From positions 1 through 64,000 of the forward strand of contig NW_026970746.1 in NCBI RefSeq assembly GCF_963678635.1: a DNA stretch of 64,000 nt, in the 5' to 3' direction. This document shows, piece after piece, positions 28,066 through 40,009 of the stretch. Position numbers and translations under genes: made by a program. This stretch comes from Symsagittifera roscoffensis (lineage: Eukaryota > Xenacoelomorpha > Acoela > Convolutidae). Every line of letters begins with the position of its first letter. Position 1 is the stretch's first letter. Under the pieces are notes generated by a model. That model was not told the origin of the DNA, ran no database searches, and saw only the letters and a list, made by a program, of their open reading frames with translations.

Positions 28066-29793
28066 GAAAACTGAAGTAACAAGATGTAAACTTGACGAAA
28101 TCGAGAAATTATCCAACGAAATCAATCGGAAGGTTGATCTTGATAATTTCAGTTATAGCACACTATCATAATCAATCGACCATGCCTCACTTCTCATGAC
28201 ATTACAGACATCGGGTTAGTGGCTTCGGTGCTTTGGCTATGGGTATTGGACGGGTAGCACTTCCGTTCGCTTTGAAGTTTTTGGTACCAGCAGAAAAACG
28301 TATTGGAAAATAATTTCTTGTTCAAGCAGCACCCGAATTAATAAATATAGCAACCAGGAAGAAAACGCCGAAACAAGCCTGGAAAAACACAGTAAAAAAC
28401 TACTTAAAAAACAAGTTGAAGCTGGACGCAGCAAGTCTAATATTAGCAGAAAACGGAAAAAAGCAACAACAACAAAAAGAAAAACAAAAGTTTTCATTCC
28501 AAATAAACGAACTCCACTGAGATGTCGCTCCAATTTTTTCACCATAGTACGGAATGGTTTCTAATTTATTACCAACTGAAGCAACTCACCGCTCATTAGA
28601 TTTGTTTGAAAAATCTTCTCTACTCGTTAAAATTGAAAAAGCATTCACTCAAAAAATTGGTACATCTTATTAACCTGATGGTCCCATGCTCGAATTTGAA
28701 ATTTAGGGGATAGAAACAACTTTATCGATCTTCAGCGAGCTCGCTTGGAGATTGTAGCACGAATTGTTGAAAATTTTGGTAATGTTCTGCGAACTCATGC
28801 TACCGAGACAGCACAACAAGAAACCCCACATTTGGTTAATAATCCACTTTCATCTTTTTTTTCCGAATGCACAATGTCCTTGAATTGAGAAAAAATTTCA
28901 ACAACAAATGCCAATTTTGCCCAAAAGAATTTCAATGAGACCGAATTTTCACACGGTAATGATGCAAAGAAAACATGGCTTGCTTGTCAAGGTTAATATT
29001 ATGAAGATAGTCCATCAGGTATTGATGGTGCTATTGGGCGAGCTGAAGATGTCGCGGAACGTAAGCGAATCGTAGCTGCATCAAGCGAATTCCGTTTATT
29101 TGGTAGAATCGCATGTAATTTTTTGATCATGTGACAAACATCTTACCAGCGATGTTACAATAAGTCTTTCTTTGAGACGATCTTCTAATGACTTTGTTTT
29201 TTTTTGTCCAAGCAACCTAATAAACATTACCAAGTTCAAATCACTGAGGCTAACCAATATGTGCGCAAAATGATAGTAACAGGTTTTGTACTATCATCGA
29301 TATAAAAAACTCTGTTGAAAACACCCGCAAAATACAATTATAATAAAGTTTAACCAAGAACTTTTTTGGTCACAACTGGTAAGCAAAGCTGGCGACAAGA
29401 AGACGTTTTTGCCAAAGAGCCAGTTCGTCGAACGGATTTGGCAATGAGCTCGAATACACTATACCTGGGAAACAAACCCGTTCCATTATCAAAATATTCA
29501 GCTGAATGAAATCATTATTTACCGAAACGGTCTACCCATTGCAGGTACTCCTGTGTCAACGACTGCTAACAAAAGAATATAATATAACACATTGGAAGCT
29601 CTTGACTTTGTTTTTAACAATAGTCATGGAATCAGTTCGGCTAAATGTCGCAATCAATATATGATGGCATTTGATATCACATCTACCCAGGAGGCTTCAC
29701 ATGACTTTATTAATCCTGAATTGACCAATTGCACCATTTCAAGAGAACTGAATTTTAATGCACCGCTGGGGGAAAATGTGGAGTTACTTTTCA
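28066..29793 (+). repeat. Capsid-segment tandem duplication, unit 2
   Basis: Second unit of the 1.73 kb duplication, offset by 1792-1794 bases from unit 1. It carries the same Gly/Ala-rich, basic and capsid remnants (28200-29793), with the Gly/Ala signature near 28215-28275. Unlike unit 1 it continues into the natural 3' end of the capsid gene and then the protease. Unit 2 is thus joined to the original right flank and unit 1 to the original left flank. Confidence 0.92.
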
Positions 29794-30280
29794 TTGGAGA
29801 GCATGCATAGCTAAGAACACTCTCATGACTTGAATCGGAAAAAATTGACAATCAACAGATTAGTGAGCTAATTAACCGAAGCAAGCATTTGAAACATCGG
29901 TTTAGAGGTATTTCTTCAGCTAACTTTGCACTTAGAACAATATTGAAACGCTACAATTTTTTTTGGTACTGAACATATCCAACTCAGACCAGCCAGGAAC
30001 TCACTGGCTACTATTCGCTCCAGCTGGTGGTCAGATTTTCTTTGCAGACCCTCTTGGAGAAGAACTAAACAATTATCCCCATGTTCACGAATACTTTAGA
30101 TATTTTATTCATGAAGGAACCCAATTACTGATGAACAAGCCAATCCAATCGGCTAACTCGGTCTTGTGTGGACTTTTTTGTTTTTATGTTGCTCATGTTA
30201 TGCTTTCATCCAAATTTTCTATAGGTTTCGAAATAAACGATCATGACATGATGCGTTTCGCTAAACATATGATGTTATAA
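29794..30280 (+). pseudogene. Capsid 3' end and cysteine protease, Polinton 2
   Basis: After the capsid 3' end, protease sequence follows with 'GTEHIQLRPARNSLATI'-type decay early on, then the open stretch 29963-30280: SDQPGTHWLLF (His), FFADPLG (Asp), 'KPIQSANSVLCGLFCFYVAH' (Gln and Cys). These are the adenain-like signatures seen in Polinton 1. The protease lies next to the capsid gene, as in copy 1. The region is broken, with a few breaks. Confidence 0.75.
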
Positions 30281-30399
30281 ATTTGTGATAGTGATGATTT
30301 TCTATATTGATTTATAATTGACTTTTTCCAAATTTTCTTTTTTTTTTGCTAGAACACTTGCCTCTGGCGTTATTGCAGGCTCTAAAAGTCGTTTTCAGA

Positions 30400-31030
30400 A
30401 TTTAAATTTCTTTTTCATTATAATTTTTACAAACAAAGTATTTGAACCAATCTCTAAACGACCATACCCACTCAAAATAAAATCAATAACTTTAGAAAAC
30501 TCGGGGGCATTATGACCATTCAAAATATCAATGAAGCGTTCAATTGTTACATTAGAGATTAAATCAGTTTGATTTTAAATGGATCGAGTTTGTGAAACAA
30601 AGCTAACTTGTGGCAATCTTCTTCGTAGAGAAGCATCACCAATGTCAATTGAGTTGTTAATAGAATTGTTGTAATTGACAATAAATTTTAATTTTTCATC
30701 AGGGGTCCCGATAGGTGAAAATACTGCAACCCAGAATGAGATGTTTGAAAGATGAGAGTAGACAAGGTACAACAAAAATGGTTGAAGTCATATTGTTCAC
30801 TACATCGACACAATCTTTTGTTACTTCGATGAGAACATATAGATGTGGGGAGGGGCATTGTCGAGCAATTAGGCGCAATACTCGTTGTGAATTGAGGGGA
30901 ATGCAAATGGAAAAATTTGCGTTCAGAGGAAGTTGTGAGGCGTCGGGTTCATTGGTCAGAAAAAAAATATTAAACTTCTTTTGAAATGTTTTTAAAAACT
31001 CAGGCGACTGCTCATACATTGCTTCAACCC
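30400..31030 (-). pseudogene. HxH-type protein remnant, Polinton 2
   Basis: The minus strand near 30700-31019 encodes 'FLKTFQKKFNIFFLTNE', 'PHLYVLIEVTKDC' and 'VVPCLLSSFKHLILG', counterparts of residues 12-95 of the Polinton 1 protein. Near 30405-30560 the C-terminal part is recognisable ('IDILNGHNAPEF', 'FILSGYGRLEIGSNTLFVK'). It lies on the opposite strand from the protease, unlike in Polinton 1. Broken, with a few breaks. Confidence 0.65.
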
Positions 31031-31299
31031 TTATGCTGGTTAAATCAAAATTTTCAGAGGTTTTTTTTCTGTTTCATGCAACTGTACAATTTTTATTATT
31101 CGAGCGTTCATCATCCGCCTCGTTTTTATCACCACTTCCAGCACATTCCTTTTGTGACGGACTGATCGTTTTGACTTGTATCGTCTTCTATGATGTTTAT
31201 CATTTACAGCTGAGGATGAGGAGGAGGAGCAGGAAGAGGATGATGTCTTCCCACAGTTTGTTTTTTAACCACTTTTTTAATCTCCCAAACAATCAAATT

Positions 31300-31450
31300 C
31301 TCTTGTAGTCAAGTCACTGCTTTATAACACTTAAACACACCATCTTCATTCTTTTTATACAACTTTACTGTGATATATGTACCCGTTTTGTCAAAAATTT
31401 TCGTTCCAATTCGCATAATTGAAAATCATCGTAAAAGTTTGCATCATTTT
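31300..31450 (-). pseudogene. PC4-like protein remnant, Polinton 2
   Basis: A short minus-strand stretch encodes 'MRIGTKIFDKTGTYITVKLY' and then 'KKNEDGVFKCYKAV', matching the strands of the PC4-like protein of Polinton 1 (residues 34-62). Position next to the HxH-type remnant is as in copy 1. Only this part is recognisable. Confidence 0.45.
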
Positions 31451-31955
31451 CTAGCGACAAGTACATAGTGATGGTGGTCATGGTAGTGAATTGTTGGTCA
31501 AATGTTTTATGAGAGAGTAAAATGAACAATGAATTGAATAGAAGATAAACAAATCTCTGTGGTAAACCTAAGCTCCAAGACGGAACAGATATTAATTTTA
31601 GTGAGAGAAATTTATGAGGCATATAAACTTTTATTACACCTGTCATTATTGTTTTGCACTTCTTTAATAGCGTGTAAATCAGGATATACATTCACGTCGG
31701 TACACGTGTAATTCCTTTGATGTGGTCACCTGCATGTCCTAATTACTAGGAGGCATATAAAACATGATTAAGATTTTTCTTTGAAGTAAACTTATTCCGG
31801 CCCTATGGAGGGTTAGAATTTTCAAAAGCGTTAATCTGATTGCCAGCCACACATGCACCCGCATTTTTCTCAGCCACACATGACACTAGCTATTGCATAA
31901 ATCATAGTTGGTTTCTTTCTCATTTTTTTTTCAAATTTTTGGTCAGAAGCTTATT
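31450..31955. other. Intergenic region, Polinton 2
   Basis: About 500 bases between the PC4-like remnant and the plus-strand block, the counterpart of the divergent region 10409-10891 of Polinton 1. It includes a GATGGTGGTCATGGTAG patch near 31471. Nothing else is supported. Confidence 0.4.
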
Positions 31956-31959
31956 TTGT

Positions 31960-32548
31960 CGAATAATTCTAAACTTAAAATAAGTGATACACCAAAAATC
32001 ATTTCTATCTCAGATTATGAGAGAACAATAATCTACCAAACTTATACGAGCGAATCAGTTGCCATTGTGCAGCAGCAGAGAGAGAGAGGCTAGCATCTTC
32101 GTCATTCAACGTCCTAGCCGCCAATCAACAATGGCAAGAGTGGTCAACGAAGAGTCATATAATGCTGCTCGATCACCTGGACCTTCCTCGCCAGGAGCGT
32201 AAACGGATGTATGAAAGCCTTACAATCTATCAGTCCTACCCGATTCTCGAAAAGACTGAAACAAACAACGCGGGATACCTCAAAGAATCACCAAGAAAAA
32301 TACTTTTTCGGTATGACTGTGACTCCATACCCCTTTACGAGAACCAAGAGGGATCAATTCGCGTTTATGTTGAACGCAAAGGCTACTGGGATTTTCATAC
32401 AACCATCTCGTCTCCCGATTCTACTGTCCCAGATCAAGTTACTCCAATCTCCTCTATTTCGGCTTCAGAACTAAGCAGTGGAACACACAGTTCCATCATA
32501 CCAGTGGTGGACCTGGCTATTCCTGAAACTCCGCCTGTTAATGCTTGA
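31960..32548 (+). pseudogene. ERTI/YDCD-type gene, Polinton 2
   Basis: The plus strand shows 'ISISDYERTIIYQTYTSESV', then 'PRKILFRYDCDSIPLYENQE' and a Ser/Thr/Pro-rich acidic tail, the same two signatures as 10892-11484 in Polinton 1. A short AG-rich run (GCAGCAGAGAGAGAGAGGC) lies between them near 32072. Broken or spliced. Function unknown. Confidence 0.5.
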
Positions 32549-33977
32549 TACGCACCGAAAAAAAAGAAGATTGAGTTTAAACAATTCTGAAAACGTAAGA
32601 AAGTTTTTTTTTTACATTTTGAACCTTGCTGAGTTTTTGTGTTGTTCTGAAATTTTTATTGAAAAAATTATCAACTAATGTGTACAAATTTTGATTGGAT
32701 AATTGTCCTCAACGATTAGTTAAAGTTTGTTTTGTTATTTTCAATCAATAAAAAGGAAATAATAAAAAAAAAATTTGGGGAAGAAATCAAAATAGTTTTA
32801 AAAACTCGGCACAACCCTGTCCAAAACAACATGACAAAATGACAGGACCAGGTTTCATTGGATTTGGAGACAAAATTTTTTTTTTTTGTAAATTTGTTTT
32901 CTTCCAGATGAAAAAGCAGCATTTTCAGATAAAATCACAATTTTACAACCTCAATTTTGCCTTAATAGACTACCAATTGCACGTTAGATCATGCCCAGGA
33001 CTTACTTAGCAGTCAGGTGACCTTCTTAACGTCAATATCCCGCTTTAATCAAAGTTTAAACAGAATAAAAGAATTGTTAATCAAAAAATGATGTAAAATT
33101 TTAAAAATTGTTTTTCTTTTAAGTTTTGAACATAGGTAAAAACCTGTTCAAGTGATCAAGACAAATTCAATGTACCAGGTTTCGCTGGATTTGGAGACAA
33201 AAGGATTTTTTTTTTAAATTATGACTTTTTTCAGCCCAATTTGCTCAAAAAATTTGTTAAGTTTTCACTTGACTTTACCGAGCGGGAAGCGTTCCCGAGG
33301 AGCGTAGCGATGAGCAACGCTGTGTTAGCTATTGCCCGCTAAACCAAACGGCCATGCCTCAATAGTTTGAAGGACTCTATATGAAAGGTTTCCAAGGAAC
33401 GCTAAATCATTGAACAAATTACCATACATTTAACCCCTTTTGAGATTTCGAGGTATGTTTATTTGATTTCATCGGTTAACATGAATGGCGGAAGACCATT
33501 TGGATTGTTTAAACAGATTTCAAAAAATTAGCACTCGAAAAGTTTCATTATTTAGCTAATTTGCTTAACGGTTTTAGTTTTGGTAGGTGTTAAGATTTAT
33601 TAGGTTTTTGAATTAAGTATATGAATCAGTGAGTAATTGATCTTAAAAGAAACCGTTATTTTGATCGACAAGTTAATTTAACCACATACCCAGCACTCAA
33701 TAAAATATCGTACAGCTTAGTCATTCACCCAAAACCGATATAGTACGTTTCCTAAAGTGATTTTAAACCTTACAACCATAACCAATTCAAAGCTTTCTTT
33801 ATAATGACTTAGCTCATACTATTTAAATAAGTTTAAATTGAGATTTAATGAAAAGTGGTTTTTTTGAAAAAAATTTTACTTCTCGCTTTGGCTTTGTCAA
33901 ATTCAGCTTTGCTAAAACCTTGTTAAATTTCTTGAAAAGAATTATTTCTTTCTTGAACTCTCAACTTCAAACCAACA
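32549..33977. other. Non-coding region upstream of PolB, Polinton 2
   Basis: About 1.4 kb, AT-rich. It contains two related segments near 32848-32910 and 33173-33235 (ACCAGGTTTC..TGGATTTGGAGACAAAA, then a T run and TTC[CT]AG). A GC-rich patch with small inverted repeats lies near 33280-33330 (GCGGGAAGCGTTCCCG). No gene is supported. It is the counterpart of 11485-13158. Confidence 0.5.
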
Positions 33978-36900
33978 ATGCCTAACTCAAGCGGAAAAGA
34001 AAGGCCTGTCACTTGTTCGACCTGCTTGAAAATCTACAGTTCAGCGATGAACTTAAGAAGACACGAACAGACTATCCAAAAGATATTCGCAAACCCGCCA
34101 CCGTCAACTATCTGCGACGAATGTCGAGAATCGCTGGCAACACTTGCCGAAGCTAGAGAGCATGTCGAGCTCGCTCATAACGTGACAACCGATAGTCTCT
34201 GTGTGTACTGCCATACAAGGTTCCTCTCAAATGAGAAGCTCCAGCAACATATATTCAAAAAACATCAACTACCCGTTTAGAATCCAGGAAATGAGCGGGA
34301 ACATCAGCTGCTCCAACCGAATCTGCGTTTAGGAGAAAGTTGCGACAATACAAGCTGAGCGTTGGAGAAGAGGAAGGGGATCTGATGAACTTAACGATGC
34401 GACGCAAAGACGAGATTGATGCAATGATAGAAGATAGAGTACAGGAGGGAATCTGTAGATTTCAACTGCTTGTGGACGTTAGTATGATAAAATTCATGAA
34501 TGATATAAACGAATCTGGCAATAGAGAAGTACGCAGCGAGAAGGCAATGTTGTATCTGAACTCTTAGATGATAAATGTCTTCTTCAATGGAATCGACAAG
34601 GAGACCTATTTGGAATTGATTGAGCACATGGTCAATGCTATCAATACCTTTTCTTCACACGGTAGCGGATGGATTGTGGAGCGCATCGAAAAGTTGTCAG
34701 TAAGTTTTGCCGCATTTTCCCCTATCCGAGCTAGCTGTAACATCCACCTACCTGATTCATTGAATCCCGTGAAACAGAGCTTCACCAATATAAAAACAAA
34801 TAATTGATAAGAAATGTTTTCAATATTGTTTCGTGGCTGCGTACCATGATCAAAATTGCGAGACAACGGTTGAATTTTATCCTGCTGCAGAACGCTGGCA
34901 GCATCGAAATCAACAAAAGAAATACAAGCTTGAAGGATGGTACGAGAGGCCAATGGGATTGCATGATATTCACAGATTTGAACGATTAAACAACTGTCAA
35001 GATTTTTTAAATCAATTCATTACTTGTCTAATTAACGGAAAACATGTAATGTTCTTTCAAGAGAAACACAGAAAGCAAAAAAAATTGTTTTCATTACATA
35101 CAAAGAAGGAGAATTGCTGTCTTTGAGGGTGTCCAGCAGATATTCAAATGAACTGTGTGTAGATCTACTACTCCTCAGAAAGGGTCAAACTCATAACTAT
35201 GTACTGATCACAGACTTGATGAGGGGGCGGAACATGTGCGTGGAAAGCTACACTGGGACCGAAACTAAATTTGTCGCAAATGCTTGCACACATGTTCAGC
35301 CATTGATACCCTTCAACATCACCAGAAAATGTGCTATCAAGATGAAGGAGTGGTAATCAAAATGCCGAAACCGGGAAAGGACTCTCATGGTTTCAAAAAT
35401 TTTACTGCTCGGTGGTATGTACCAAGAGTTTTTTACTTTGACCTCGAATCGCTACTGCTAACCGTGTAGGGCCCCCAACCCGACCATAAAAAATCAAGCA
35501 CCCAAACAATAGGGACTCATCAACCTTGCGGTTACGCTCTAGCCGTTGTTGAATTTGGAACTCGCGAAGTTTTGAACTTTGAACTGAAGAGAGGAGAAAA
35601 TGTAATCAAGAAATTAATCGCCTCGCTCGAATAGTTGGCGAAACAAAATTATCTGGAAAAACGAAAGCATTATACATTCACTGGTGAATCAAGTCACACG
35701 CGTGAAGAAGCGTGCACTTGTTGGATATGTGAAACGTAATTTGGTGACAATGACCATGTTGTACTTGATCACTGTCACTTTACTAACAAGTTCTTGGGTT
35801 GGGCGCATAACGAAAGCAACATCAATCGAAAAACGGTAAACTATTTTCCTATAATAGCCCATAACTTATCGAACTATGACCTTCACTTCATTATAAAAAC
35901 CCTTTCCAATAGTAACCCTGAAAACACTTACTCGGTGATCCCCTCTACCAAAGAGAAATACATATCGCTCACAATTTCGGTCTGCATTAAATCGTACACT
36001 GATAAAAACGGAAAAAACAAAGAAGTGTATGAAAATCTACGATTCATAGATTCCTATAAAATCATGCTGTCCCCACTTTCAAAACTTGTCAAAACTTTGC
36101 CGGAAGAAAAATTTTTCCTATTGGAAAGTTGTTTTGCAGAACTGGGTCACTCCGCAGAACAAATAAACCTGCTGAAACAAAAAGGTTTCTATCCGTACTC
36201 TTACTTTGATAGTTTTGCAAAGTTTCGTGAATTTCAACTTTCACCTCAAAGATTGTGGAGCAACACTTTGCAAGGAGGGGATGTAAGTGTTTTGAAAAAC
36301 CAGTACAACCATGCCGTTAAATTTACGCTGAAGTGAAATGCGCTTCGCTAGGCGAGTACCACGATGTGTACCTAGCAACGGACGTACTATTGCTCTTTTC
36401 AGTGTTCAAAGCCTTTCGTGAAGTTTTTGACGAAATGTACGGACTGGACTGTGCATGCTACTTCACTGCCATAACCTCTCGGGTGATGCATTCTTTAAAG
36501 TCTGCATTGCAGACCTCAAGTTACTTAACGAATATATACACGTCGGTTTTTTAAAACCAACAACAAATACCTCGAGGACTAAAACCCCGAAGAGCCTATA
36601 GCTATCTTTTGAATATAGATGCAAATAACTTAAACCAAGGTATCATGAAACACTGTCCCCTTCCCATGAATGACTTCTCAATTGTTGAGGAAAGTCTCGA
36701 AGAGAGTTTAAAAACCGTAGATAACTCTGAATGAGGATTTTTTCTTGAATTCGATCTCAGTATACCTGAAGAACTAAAATATTACTTTGCAGACTACCCG
36801 CTAGCCCCCTCACGTGAAGTTATTGGCATGGATCAACTAAGTAACGAGCAAATATAGTTGTTAGGGGAGACGGGAGTCACTTCATTACCAAAGGTACCAA

Positions 36901-38503
36901 AACTGTTTCAAACATAAGATCCGAAGGAAAGGTACGTTCTGCACTACCCTACCTTAAAACTCTACATAGAACTAGGCTTAAAAGTTACCAAATTGATTAG
37001 GGTCTTAAAATTTCGTCATGGTAGACGAATGGAGCCTTTTGTCAATTTAAACACTCGATTGAGAATGTCAGCGCGCAACAAAATTGAAGAGAACTTTTAC
37101 AAGCTCATCGTAAATTCAGCATTCGGAAAAACTATGGAATCAGATTTAGGACGCAAAAAACTAGAAATTATTAGAAACGAAAGAGAGTTGCTTCAAAAAA
37201 CAGCTTTGAGCACGATGAAAAGCTTCCAGATAAGCAACGAGGAAGTTGCTACAGTTTGTTTTGCCGTAACAAGTATTTTGTGGGATAAAGACCTATCGAA
37301 AGTTTTCATGTTTTATTTCCACTACCGGCAGATGAAAGCTAACATTTACTTGGAACTGTTATACAGCGATGCGGATTTTTTTATTTATGTAATAAAACCA
37401 AAGATGTATATGCCGATCTGCAAAAAATGAACGATAATTTTGATTTTTTCGATTACCCCCAACGAAAACTTCTTACTCACATTGCTAAAATTCAAAGATT
37501 AAGCGGACGGAAAAATCATTGAAGAATTCATAGCCTTAAAACCTAAGCTTTACTCGCTGAAATATGCAAGTTTTATTCGAAAAAAAAACCTCACCGATTC
37601 TCCTCAGGTTTTTTTAGGTTTTTAATGAGCTCTACCGAAACAACAATAATGTTTTAGGTCTAATTTGAACCATTGATAGATCTACCGAACGCATTAAATT
37701 GTGTTTAAACTTACTACCTGACATAAGTTTCGTCACTGGTGAAAGGCTCTGATTCTAAATTTTAAAACTTAAAATGAAGAACCATTCATCTTCAAAAGCC
37801 GTTTTTAAAACACTACATATACGCGCCTTTGTTATTTTTCGCGCCCTTAAATTCTGAATTTTCAGTTTAAATTTACCTGGGCTATTGGTTTCCGACGCAG
37901 AAATCAGTTTATGGTTTAATCTTTGTGCTTTCTTTAGACTCCAGTGAGAACAGAAGTGCTAAGGGAGTGGTGCAACACTCTCAGATACAACTTACCCACC
38001 AGAGGTTCAAGGATGCGTTATTGAGTGGCAAAACCGTTCGCATTTATAACTACTCTCATAAATCTAAAGCCCATACGAAAATAACAATTGCACAAAACCA
38101 ACTTGCACTTTCACTCTTCGATAGCAAGCCATTCTTGCTATTCGACGGAATAGCCACATTGCCCACTAGGCATAAGTCTACCGAAGATAATGTGTTCATC
38201 GAAGCCATTGCAGAAGAGAGCGAGTGGGCAAACTCTCAAATAACTGATAGTTCGACCTATATCAACGATAGCGGTAACAGCGATAGAGATAACCACGTAA
38301 GCGAGCAATCGCCCGTGCGGGAATTTCAGGTACCTGATTGGGACTTTCTTCAAGAAAGCTACACGGAAGAAGAGCTCAAAGAAGAAACCGCGGCTAGCAG
38401 TTTACGAGACCCTCCGCCTATTAGAAACTCGTTCATTCTAATAGAAGCGTCTATTAGTTCAGAAAAAACTCAGAAAAAAAGGAGAAAACCTGATAATAGT
38501 TGA
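33978..38503 (+). pseudogene. Protein-primed DNA polymerase B, Polinton 2
   Basis: It starts at ATG 33978 with Cys/His finger sequence (CSTCLKIYSSAMNLRRHEQ, CDECRE...HVELAH, CVYCHTRFLS...HIFKKH). Exonuclease motif I is FYFDLES near 35440; DHCHFTNKFLGWAHNESN near 35765 matches the endonuclease-VII-like insert; HNLSNYDLH near 35865 is motif II. Further on are VYLATDVLLLFSVF, a motif A-like 'NIDANNLNQG' region near 36610, motif B 'NSAFGK' near 37115, and motif C-like YSDAD near 37365. The C-terminal part resumes near 37940 (SAKGVVQHSQIQLTHQRFK) after an interruption shared with Polinton 1. Heavily broken. Confidence 0.85.
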
Positions 38504-39165
38504 TCAATCAAAACCTAGCTCCTTAAAATGTCGGCTGTATTGTCTTGTTTCTGGGAATTACAGCTGTGCTTTTGTAAATAAAAAACATTCAGCAAAATTT
38601 GTTTTACTTTAAACAGACCAGCACAAAAGAGTTACAACTTACCCTTGAAACAGGAGCAAAAAATTAGAAACTTAGTTAAAAAAAAGGCGAAAACTAACAA
38701 ATTTATAAAGTAGAAGAAAATAAGTTGGAAATTAAAGTTCGAGAAAATAACAGGAAATAAATGAACAATAATTACCAAAAGATTTTAAAACAAAGAGAAA
38801 AGTTTAATGTTACTTTATGTAAACTCATAATTATATCGACGAAAAGGATTAGCTTATAGATATAAATAAGCGACAAAACCGCAGCCGGATATACCCATAC
38901 TTATTAATTTAATGGCTGGAAGTACCGCACGGGAAGTACCCTACGAGAATGGCACCGCACGAGAATAAATTTCAGACCAAAGTATTTTTCTGTCCTAAAT
39001 TTTTTTCGTCGTCTGTCACTTTCCACTTTGAGTCGGGTCATTTTGATTCTGAAACCAATAGGTGGGGTCCTAAAAATTTAGGACCCCTCACTTAAATTTT
39101 AGGACCTTTTTGAACCCCTTCCCCTTTAGGAATGACCCCTCCCCCTTAGGACACACGGCGGTTTA
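38504..39165. other. Right end of Polinton 2 with fold-back repeat
   Basis: About 660 bases, non-coding. AATAAAAAAC near 38576 may be a polyadenylation signal for PolB. At 39060-39167 lies the fold-back repeat 'GGGGTCCTAAAAATTTAGGACCCC' (palindrome, here described as arms GGGGTCCTAA / TTAGGACCCC) followed by 'TTTAGGACCTTTTTGAACCCC' related sequence and ACACACGGCGG, paired with 20636-20768. Confidence 0.55.
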
Positions 39166-40009
39166 CCATACTACTCATTCCTTTATGCGTTTGCCTCAAT
39201 ATTAAAACTAAGAAACTCTCTGGCTAGGAAAGATAATGAGGTACTCACCCTCTTTGAGCGAGCGTACCCAAACTCTACCAGAACGCCACACAGTGAACAT
39301 GTGTCTTACAAAGGTAAAAAACATCAGTCGGGTTTGTAAAGGTAAATATACTCACCGATGTTCTGTTTATATTCTAAAATAGCATCAACTAAAATTCTCA
39401 ATGTTATTCAGCAATTGCAACAATTTAACAATTCTCAAAGCCTGATTTAACAAAAGTACAATAAAACAACCAGATAATTCCAACCATTAAGCATAACCAG
39501 AGAGCAAAATTCCTCTAGTCAGAATAATTTCCGGAATCTCCAGACTTCTTTGATGTTTCTTGAGACTTGTAGTTCGAAAGTGAACCTCGTTCAAAATATT
39601 TAGCGTAAATGGAAGACATCTTTTTATTTAGAAAAATCGATTTTAGAAGAAAAACATCATCTCAGAGCTCCCTTAGTTTCATTAACCCTTCATGATGGAC
39701 ACTTTTTTGATAAAAATTTTACCAATTCGAGAAAACTGGATCAACCGGTAAATTTTTCCGCTCTTCATTCTTCAACAATCTCACAAGCGGAAAACGAAAA
39801 CAGGTGGATATAAATTTCACACAGAGGCGAAGTAGAGATTCGCATCCTTTGCTATACACAAATATATGCACAAGAAGTAGAAAAAAAAACTGACTGGGTT
39901 GAAACCTTGAACCTTTGTAGTTCCAATCATGGAGTTTACTTCCAGGGCAAAGGTGTAGTATAAGACGCTAAATTTGAACTTATAATTAATCAAGCCATCA
40001 AATGATTCA
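39166..40009. other. Non-coding gap between Polinton 2 and the gypsy-like element
   Basis: About 840 bases with no supported gene. If the gypsy-like element had a 3' LTR it should lie here (minus-strand element), but I could not match this stretch to the region right of gag, so no LTR is called. Confidence 0.45.

Larger units (their letters stand above)
20640..39165. mobile_element. Polinton/Maverick DNA transposon, copy 2 (old, rearranged)
   Basis: A degraded relative of Polinton 1 carrying remnants of the same gene set, including the lineage-specific small genes. Gene order from the left: an unassigned ORF, YGG, DEDD-like, DCRG, LP-type, membrane protein, ATPase, SRH-type, unassigned, integrase, penton-like, Gly/Ala-rich, capsid (duplicated) and protease, all plus strand; then the HxH-type and PC4-like remnants on minus; then the ERTI/YDCD-type gene and PolB on plus. 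Well over twenty breaks are apparent. Boundaries are approximate and rest on the paired fold-back repeats, since a clean Polinton TIR was not found. Confidence 0.85.
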
